A stretch of DNA of 35,438 bases from Phycisphaeraceae bacterium (GTDB lineage: Bacteria > Planctomycetota > Phycisphaerae > Phycisphaerales > Phycisphaeraceae), in contig JANQSF010000089.1 of NCBI GenBank assembly GCA_028284155.1, positions 1 to 35,438 of the forward strand. Reading direction: 5' to 3'. Below, piece by piece: positions 30,766 through 35,438 of this stretch. The translations under genes and the position numbers were made by a program. The notes under the pieces were generated by a model that worked only from the letters and a program-made list of their open reading frames with translations, was not told the DNA's origin and did not search any database. Each line of letters starts with the position of its first letter. The first letter of the stretch is position 1.

Positions 30766-30787
30766 TGCCCCGCGCGACGCGAGGTAC
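30766..30787. repeat. GC-rich palindrome, copy 1 (CCCGCGCGACGCGnG type)
   Basis: GCCCCGCGCGACGCGAGGTAC lies between the symporter start and the end of the next minus-strand gene. It is closely similar to 31783-31804 and forms a short CCGCG/CGCGG-type hairpin. It fills much of the 63-bp gap. Confidence 0.5.
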
Positions 30788-30794
30788 GGTCACG

Positions 30795-31769
30795 TTACCC
30801 AATGTCGTTCGCGTATGACTTGACCGTTTCCTCGAACGGCGCCAGCTCGATGCCGAAATCGCGTTCGACCTTGGCGGTGTCGCATGTCGAGTTTTCCTGG
30901 CTCATGATGACCTGGTCCTGGTTGAACGGGACCATCGGCAGCAGCGCCAGACACTTGGCCCACCAGGCGGGGATGGGCACGATGACCTTGTCCAGCGACA
31001 CCGGCAGCGCGTCGCGCACCGTTTCGTAAAGTTGCGGCCAGGTGAAACGGTCCGGCCCGCCCATGGGGTACGTCTCGCCGAACGCCTTGTCATTCGTCAG
31101 CGTGTCGGCGAAGCAGGTCGCGACGTTTTCGACGTAGACCGGTTGCAGCTTGCCCGCGCCGCCCATGCCCAGAAGTCCTTTTCCGAAATACGGCACACCG
31201 CCGGTGATGAACGGGAACTTCCCGCTGGGCACGGGCATCGGCGGGTCGAACGGTTTGGTCCACCAGCCGGCGACCATCTGCATGAACTCGCCGTCCGGGC
31301 CGTGGATGATCGACGGGCGGAAGACGGTGCAGCTCAGCCCGCTGCGGCGCACCGCCTCTTCGGCCCGCCACTTGGTGATGTGGTACCTCGCCACAGCGTC
31401 CGGGCGGGCGCCGAGGGCCGACATGTGTACCCACCGCTTGACCGTATCGGTCGCGGTCGCCGCGGCCAACAGGTTGGTCGTGCCTTCGACGTGGACCCGC
31501 TCGAACGTCTGGTCGTTTTCACGGTCTTCGTCGATGATGCCGACCAGGTGCACGACGGCGTCGGCCCCGCGGACGAGGTCGGCCAGGGCCGCCGCATCGA
31601 ACAGGTCGCCGGCGATGTGGGTCACGCCGGAGCGTTGGACGGTCGCCCGCTTGGGGTCGCGCACCAGGGCGCGGACGGTGTGGCCGGCGTCGAGAATCTG
31701 CGGCACGACGTGTCGGCCGACGAATCCCGTCGCGCCGGTCACGGCCACACATAGGTTTTGATCGGTCAT
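30795..31769 (-). CDS. NAD(P)-binding SDR-like protein (NDUFA9/complex I-assembly type)
   Basis: 324 residues, atypical/extended short-chain dehydrogenase fold. The N-terminal nucleotide-binding loop is VAVTGATGFVGRHVVPQIL (TGATGxxG). HIAGDLFD, VVHLVGIIDE and FERVHVEGTTNLLAAA follow. The YxxxK-like position reads RYHITKWRAEE, so the catalytic Tyr-Lys pair is partly preserved (YHITK). Such proteins resemble NDUFA9, CIA30-linked and NmrA-like proteins, and quinone or polyprenyl-related roles have been proposed for bacterial homologues; no reaction can be assigned. ATG 31769 is preceded by GAGG; an upstream extension to 31961 would run into hemC. It is divergent from hemC. Confidence 0.87.
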   Translation of the reverse strand: MTDQNLCVAVTGATGFVGRHVVPQILDAGHTVRALVRDPKRATVQRSGVTHIAGDLFDAAALADLVRGADAVVHLVGIIDEDRENDQTFERVHVEGTTNLLAAATATDTVKRWVHMSALGARPDAVARYHITKWRAEEAVRRSGLSCTVFRPSIIHGPDGEFMQMVAGWWTKPFDPPMPVPSGKFPFITGGVPYFGKGLLGMGGAGKLQPVYVENVATCFADTLTNDKAFGETYPMGGPDRFTWPQLYETVRDALPVSLDKVIVPIPAWWAKCLALLPMVPFNQDQVIMSQENSTCDTAKVERDFGIELAPFEETVKSYANDIG

Positions 31770-31782
31770 GGAATCAGGCCTC

Positions 31783-31804
31783 AGCCCGCGCGACGCGGGC
31801 GTAC
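31783..31804. repeat. GC-rich palindrome, copy 2
   Basis: GCCCGCG-CGA-CGCGGGC (31784-31800) is a perfect 7-bp stem with a 3-base loop, followed by GTAC. It matches the tract at 30766-30787 in about 17 of 21 positions. It lies in the divergent gap between the SDR-like gene and hemC. Confidence 0.55.
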
Positions 31805-31826
31805 TTTCGTCAACGAAACGAGCCGG

Positions 31827-31859
31827 TATAGTAGAGGCCCGATCAGGAGCCCGCAATTG
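31827..31859 (+). promoter_or_regulatory. hemC -10-like box and ribosome site deciding a TTG start
   Basis: TATAGT at 31827-31832 resembles a -10 element. AGGAG at 31845-31849 is a strong ribosome site 7 bases before TTG 31857-31859. No ATG or GTG is available at that position, so TTG is the best start for hemC. If the -10 box is used, the leader is very short. Confidence 0.5.
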
Positions 31860-32807
31860 CGTCGCAGCCGACGTCCCATTGTCATCGCGTCGCGCCGAAG
31901 CCCGTTGGCGCGCATCCAGGCCGAGTCCGTCGGCCAGGCGTTGGCGAAGCTCCACACGCACGTCGCCGTCGAGTATGTCTGGATCGAGTCGGCAGGCGAC
32001 CGCTTTGCCACGGCGAACCTCGCCGACGTCGGCGGCAAGGGCCTGTTCGTCCGCGAGATCGAAAAGGCGCTATTGCAGGAAAAGGCTGACATCGCTGTCC
32101 ACAGTATGAAGGACATGCCGGCCGCGCCGATGGAGGTGACACAAGGCCTGGTCATCGCGGCGGTGCCGCCGCGGGCCGACGCGCGCGACTGCCTCGTGAC
32201 GCGCGACGGCACGGCGTCGATCGACGCGCTGCCCCAGGGCGCGGTCGTCGGGACCTCCAGCCCACGCCGCGCCGCACAGCTACGCCACCTGCGAAACGAC
32301 CTGCGCGTCGAGCCGTTGCGCGGCAACATCGACACACGCCTGCGCAAGGTGATCGAAGACGGTGTGGTCGATGCGACGCTATTGGCTGTTGCGGGGCTCG
32401 AACGCGGCGGGTTGGCTGAGCACGCGAGCCATCCCGTTGACCCGAACGCCGTCCTGCCCGCGGCGGGCCAGGGTGCGCTGGCGATCCAATGCCGAGGTGA
32501 CGACCACGTGACCTTGCGGCGGTGCATGCCGTTGAACCACGCGGCCAGCTCGCAGACAGCTCACGCCGAACGCGACGTGGTCGCGGCGTTGCGCGGCGAC
32601 TGCCACAGCCCGATCGCCGTGTACGGGCAGATCGAGGGCGACGCGCTGCGGCTCCGCGCCCGCGTGCTCAGCCCCGACGGCGTGCAACTGATCGAAGCGG
32701 ATAAGTCGGCCAAACTCTCACAGGCCGGCCGACTGGTCAAACGCGTCATCCGCCGACTGCGCGAGACCGGGGCCGAGGCCATCCTCCGCGCCGCCCGCGC
32801 GTCCTGA
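31857..32807 (+). CDS. hemC: Hydroxymethylbilane synthase (porphobilinogen deaminase)
   Basis: 316 residues. It polymerises four porphobilinogens into hydroxymethylbilane for heme and other tetrapyrroles. The family order is intact: IVIASRRSPLARIQAESV at the start, then ADVGGKGLFVREIEKALL, DIAVHSMKDMP, GTSSPRRAAQLRHLR, RGNIDTRLRK, AAGQGALAIQCR and ERDVVAALRGDCHSPIAVY. Cys249 there carries the dipyrromethane cofactor (Cys242 in E. coli). The start is taken as TTG 31857. A frame opening at 31758 would overlap the divergent gene and lacks family similarity. It converges with mfnE across a REP-like palindrome. Confidence 0.96.
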   Translation: MRRSRRPIVIASRRSPLARIQAESVGQALAKLHTHVAVEYVWIESAGDRFATANLADVGGKGLFVREIEKALLQEKADIAVHSMKDMPAAPMEVTQGLVIAAVPPRADARDCLVTRDGTASIDALPQGAVVGTSSPRRAAQLRHLRNDLRVEPLRGNIDTRLRKVIEDGVVDATLLAVAGLERGGLAEHASHPVDPNAVLPAAGQGALAIQCRGDDHVTLRRCMPLNHAASSQTAHAERDVVAALRGDCHSPIAVYGQIEGDALRLRARVLSPDGVQLIEADKSAKLSQAGRLVKRVIRRLRETGAEAILRAARAS

Positions 32808-32825
32808 GCCGCTTGCGGCTTAGCG
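32807..32825. repeat. REP-like palindrome, copy 2
   Basis: AGCCGCTTGCGGCT (32807-32820) followed by TTAGC matches the core at 24717-24735 except for one loop base. It begins at the last base of the hemC stop codon and fills the 22-bp gap to the convergent mfnE gene, so it may also act as a two-way terminator. A related GGCGCTAAGCGCGTTTC tract is at 14199-14215. Confidence 0.6.
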
Positions 32826-32829
32826 CGTT

Positions 32830-33435
32830 TCACTTCAGTCGAATCACCCCGTCCACGTCCTGTCGAAGATTGATCAGGTCAATCAGAGGCACATCACGGG
32901 ACGCTTGCTCGAATTCAGTATCCACAATCCCCGCCGCGACGGCCTGCGCAACGTCGCACGGTTGCTGCGGCGAGGTCGATTTCAACAACGTCAACCGCAC
33001 CGCCCCGACGCGCGTCGCGATGTGTGCGGCGATCGAGTCGCTGGTAAACGACCAGCGGTGCGGCACGCCGAAGCCCGCCGCCTCGTGCTCTTCTAACCAG
33101 GCGATAGGATCGACGACCGCCAAGTCACCCTGATCCCATGCCCGCTTCGCGTCACGCAGGTGGTTCACCAGCCGGGATGGTCGATTCAGCGATGTGGCCA
33201 CAAAGTGACTGTTGAGCGCCATCGCTCGCACAGCCAACCAATGCCCATCGGTTTCATTCAGCCCGTGCAACCGGTCGTATTCGCGGACCAGGTCGGCCGC
33301 CCGCCCGCCGCCGATGACCAGCAACGCCGATGCCGTGACGTAAGCGTCGAGAAACCGTGGTAGTACGTCACCGATGAGTTCCGGCAGGTCGAGCAGGCTC
33401 CCCCCGAGTTTGACGACGTGGATCGGTTCGCTCAT
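32830..33435 (-). CDS. mfnE: Amino-acid-kinase-family protein, probable MfnE of methanofuran synthesis
   Basis: 201 residues of the aspartate/glutamate/uridylate kinase fold, shorter than typical members. The N-terminal phosphate loop is HVVKLGGSLLDLPELIG, the second Gly-rich element is LLVIGGGRAADLVREYD, and a later turn reads RWSFTSDSIAAHIATRVGA, the metal/nucleotide-binding SDS motif. In methanogens MfnE phosphorylates 5-(aminomethyl)furan-3-yl-methyl phosphate to the diphosphate. The assignment rests on the fold plus coupling to mfnF and mfnD: its ATG overlaps the mfnF stop as ATGA at 33432-33435. A general amino-acid kinase is the alternative. Confidence 0.85.
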   Translation of the reverse strand: MSEPIHVVKLGGSLLDLPELIGDVLPRFLDAYVTASALLVIGGGRAADLVREYDRLHGLNETDGHWLAVRAMALNSHFVATSLNRPSRLVNHLRDAKRAWDQGDLAVVDPIAWLEEHEAAGFGVPHRWSFTSDSIAAHIATRVGAVRLTLLKSTSPQQPCDVAQAVAAGIVDTEFEQASRDVPLIDLINLRQDVDGVIRLK

Positions 33436-34451
33436 CGGACCATGGCCTCCGCCAGTTCGAGCAGCGCGACCGCGCAGACCGCGGCCGAGGCGTCCGCGCC
33501 CAGTTCGTCAGCCAGGTCAATCACGCGCAGGTTCGAGCGTTCAGCCGGTATCGCCATGCGAGCCAGCCAGGTGCCCGACCCGCTGAGCAACAAGGTCTGT
33601 GGCGGCGCGTCGAACCGTTGCGCGACACGGTCGACGGCGTCGTGCAACCGGTCGGCCGCCGCGCGGGCGAAGGCAGCCGCCAACTCGATAGTGTGAGCCT
33701 CGGTCATGGTGTCCAGGTCGCCGCCGATCGTGCGGGCGACGCGCGCGGCACAGCATCGACGTGAAAGCGGACGCCCGTCGCACGTGTCGATCTCTTCTTC
33801 CAGTTCGCCGGTGTGTCCGAGCAGCACGGCTACGTCGCGCATATCCGCGAAACGCTCCGCCATGACCAGCGAGTCGCGCCCGCCAAACGGTACTCGTTGC
33901 GCGACGGCCATCAGCGGAGTGCGTGACCCGCCCTGGTAGAGCAACTCGCCGCTTGCGAGCCGATCGGTGTCGGTCAAGCCCGTCACGCGCACCGCGCCGT
34001 CGGCCAGCAGGATGATGTCCGTCGTCGTCGAACCGACGTCAAGCCAAACGGCCCGCATGTCTTCGAATCGTCGCGCGAGATAGGTGCCGGCGGCATGCCA
34101 GTTCGCCGCGGCGATCTTCAGCGTGTCATCCCTCGCCGTGTCGTGTGAATACCACCGCCCCTCGGTCGACCACACGCGCATATCGCACCCGCGCGCGGCA
34201 TCCGTGACACTGCTCAAAACGTGACACACGCCGTCGCGCTTCGTCTCGAAACAGTCGCACAACTCGGCGGTCATCGTCAACAGGATGCGCGACGGTTGCG
34301 CCGCGTGATCGATGATCGAACGGAGCCGGCCGGGCAACTCATCGGGCGCGGCCCAAAGCGCAAACGGTACGTTTCGGGTAACCAACCCGCTGCGGTTCCG
34401 CCACGCGGCCTTGATGTTCGCGCCGCCGATATCCAGAGCGAGGTCGGTCAT
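33432..34451 (-). CDS. mfnF: Hydantoinase/oxoprolinase-like protein, probable MfnF
   Basis: 339 residues of the ASKHA-type hydantoinase A/oxoprolinase family. The N-terminal phosphate loop is LALDIGGANIKAAW, the second is AVWLDVGSTTTDIILLADG, and a Gly-rich loop near the end reads LLLSGSGTWLAR. In methanogens MfnF joins the furan diphosphate made by MfnE to gamma-glutamyltyramine made by MfnD, giving the methanofuran core. Its position between mfnD and mfnE, with 4-base ATGA overlaps on both sides, makes this function likely. Family members of this size also appear in methylotroph H4MPT gene clusters. Confidence 0.87.
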   Translation of the reverse strand: MTDLALDIGGANIKAAWRNRSGLVTRNVPFALWAAPDELPGRLRSIIDHAAQPSRILLTMTAELCDCFETKRDGVCHVLSSVTDAARGCDMRVWSTEGRWYSHDTARDDTLKIAAANWHAAGTYLARRFEDMRAVWLDVGSTTTDIILLADGAVRVTGLTDTDRLASGELLYQGGSRTPLMAVAQRVPFGGRDSLVMAERFADMRDVAVLLGHTGELEEEIDTCDGRPLSRRCCAARVARTIGGDLDTMTEAHTIELAAAFARAAADRLHDAVDRVAQRFDAPPQTLLLSGSGTWLARMAIPAERSNLRVIDLADELGADASAAVCAVALLELAEAMVR

Positions 34452-35438
34452 GCGCTCCGCTCCACGATGCGCCCCGCCGCATCGAATTCAACCCGCCGCC
34501 CGTTCAGTGGGCAGGGCGCATCAATATCTAGCAGCAGTTGAGCCAGATTCCCGTCGCACACCTCCCGCAAACCCAGGTACGACATCGTCAACCTCGGATT
34601 GATCTCGATCACCACGTCGTCGTCCGGATCGTCGGCGAGCAGCACGTCAACGCCGACCCACCCGCGTAGCCCCGCGACAGCCGACACCGCCTCTCGCGCT
34701 AGTGCGTCGGCCCGCTCCGCAAGCCCGCCGACGATCGGCACGATCCCGCCGCGGTACCGCAACACGTCGTAGCCGAACAACGTGTCCTCGCGTGTCACCA
34801 ACTGTTCGCCCACGGCGAGCACAACGGGCCGATCGTCTGTCGCGATCAGACTAACGCTCATCGGTCGGCCGACGTGGTAGGGCTGAACGACCAACGGCTC
34901 GACGGTCGGCTGACCATTCGCAAACAGGCGGGCCGCGTCGGCCGCCGCGAAGACGTACGTGTGTTCACAGCCCGCACCGTCGCGTGGCTTGATCACCAGT
35001 TCGCCGGTCCCCGGCAGGTCGATGGATTCAGACGTTCGCGGCGTCGGCACGTCGCACGTCACGAGGCGCTCGGTCAGTTGCAGTTTGTCGCCGCATAGAG
35101 CGGCGGCGTCGGATCGGCAGCCCAGTGATCGCGCGCCGAGCGCTTCGACCTGCTCCAGCCAGCACGTCAGTACGCCGCCGCACTCCGGTGCGATGACCAG
35201 CACGGCGTCGCTCGACTCAAACAGGGCGTTGAGGTCCGATGACAGGTCCTCCGCCGACTCGATCTGCCGAACATCGGTCGACGCCAACGGCAGGTCGAGG
35301 CGTGCATCGCACGTGGTCACGACCTCGACGCCGGCCACGACGAAGTCTTCCGTTACGGCCCGCAACATCGCGCCGCCCTGCGCGACTAGACCGGGCGGCA
35401 ACGGCTCACCAGCCATGCCGCCGCCGCAGACGTGTTCA
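34448..35438 (-). CDS. mfnD: ATP-grasp ligase, probable tyramine-glutamate ligase MfnD (5' end outside window)
   Basis: The frame stays open to the window edge. Residues before the internal Met at 35416 (EHVCGGG-MAGEPLPPGL) belong to the family N-terminus, so the gene is partial and starts beyond 35438. The ATP-grasp features are LVIKPRDGAGCEHTYVF (nucleotide loop), VVQPYHVGRPMSVSLIA and GVDVLLADDPDDDVVIEINPRLTMSY (metal-binding Glu-x-Asn), the last given in two parts: GVDVLLADDPDD and VVIEINPRLTMSY. MfnD ligates glutamate to tyramine as the first amide of methanofuran. Other ATP-grasp ligases share this fold, but the coupled mfnF and mfnE genes support MfnD. Its stop overlaps the mfnF start. 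Confidence 0.87.
   Translation of the reverse strand, partial: EHVCGGGMAGEPLPPGLVAQGGAMLRAVTEDFVVAGVEVVTTCDARLDLPLASTDVRQIESAEDLSSDLNALFESSDAVLVIAPECGGVLTCWLEQVEALGARSLGCRSDAAALCGDKLQLTERLVTCDVPTPRTSESIDLPGTGELVIKPRDGAGCEHTYVFAAADAARLFANGQPTVEPLVVQPYHVGRPMSVSLIATDDRPVVLAVGEQLVTREDTLFGYDVLRYRGGIVPIVGGLAERADALAREAVSAVAGLRGWVGVDVLLADDPDDDVVIEINPRLTMSYLGLREVCDGNLAQLLLDIDAPCPLNGRRVEFDAAGRIVERSA

Noticed and set aside
29301..30818. A 505-codon plus-strand frame opposite the symporter gene
   Set aside because: It is the antisense of a clearly conserved DAACS transporter. The predicted protein is Arg/Asp/His/Gln-rich low complexity, as expected for a shadow frame in G+C-rich DNA.
1..35438. tRNA, rRNA, riboswitch or CRISPR features
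   Set aside because: No cloverleaf with CCA-type ends, ribosomal sequence, recognisable riboswitch core or spaced direct-repeat array was seen by eye. A covariance-model scan was not possible.

Overview
The window is G+C-rich DNA that most resembles a planctomycete chromosome. It carries archaeal-type one-carbon genes: ftr/fhcD, fhcC, mch, beta-RFAP synthase, a dihydropteroate-synthase-like protein, DUF447, and the methanofuran genes mfnD/mfnF/mfnE. Outside archaea this combination is known mainly from methylotrophic proteobacteria and planctomycetes. The SOS-type lexA, an outer-membrane-type secretin and a lipoprotein SCO1 homologue show that the host is a bacterium with a diderm-like envelope. 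Recurrent short intergenic repeat families also fit planctomycetes. The taxonomic call is an inference.

Layout. (1) 1-3087, minus strand: a metal-homeostasis operon running Fur/Zur-type repressor, Cys-tailed FmdB-like protein, P1B-type metal ATPase and CobW/COG0523 GTPase (cut by the window edge). It has an operator-overlapped, apparently leaderless promoter and an 18-codon CobW relic between genes. (2) 3088-8440: foreign DNA. It contains decayed coding remnants, a 157-bp MITE-like element, and a minimal Mu-like transposon (divergent XRE repressor, MuA-like DDE transposase, MuB-like ATPase) with a palindromic operator and a repeat-rich presumed right end. (3) 8600-10778, plus strand: a hypothetical gene, lexA and another hypothetical gene. 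(4) 10791-17541: C1 carrier genes. ftr-fhcC-mch lie on the minus strand; a pterin dehydratase, a DHPS-like protein, DUF447 and beta-RFAP synthase lie on the plus strand. (5) 17727-22136: one open frame joining an MsbA-type ABC exporter to a signal-peptide-bearing secretin with a long C-terminal extension. (6) 22274-32807: efp, SCO1-like lipoprotein, alpha/beta hydrolase, dnaE, CDGSH protein, DAACS symporter, NDUFA9-like SDR protein and hemC. (7) 32830-35438, minus strand: mfnD-mfnF-mfnE, translationally coupled and cut by the window edge.

How the genes work together. The mfn genes make methanofuran. Beta-RFAP synthase and the DHPS-like protein make the pterin half of tetrahydromethanopterin (H4MPT). 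Ftr, FhcC and Mch use both carriers to move formyl and methenyl groups during formaldehyde oxidation or detoxification. The catalytic FhcA/FhcB subunits are not in the window.

The most unusual object is the ABC exporter-secretin frame. It is either a real fusion spanning the cell envelope or two genes joined by a single-base difference in a G6 run at 19495-19500. Next is dnaE, whose coding sequence contains two in-frame palindromic repeat insertions. One of these is also present between genes at 9822-9859.
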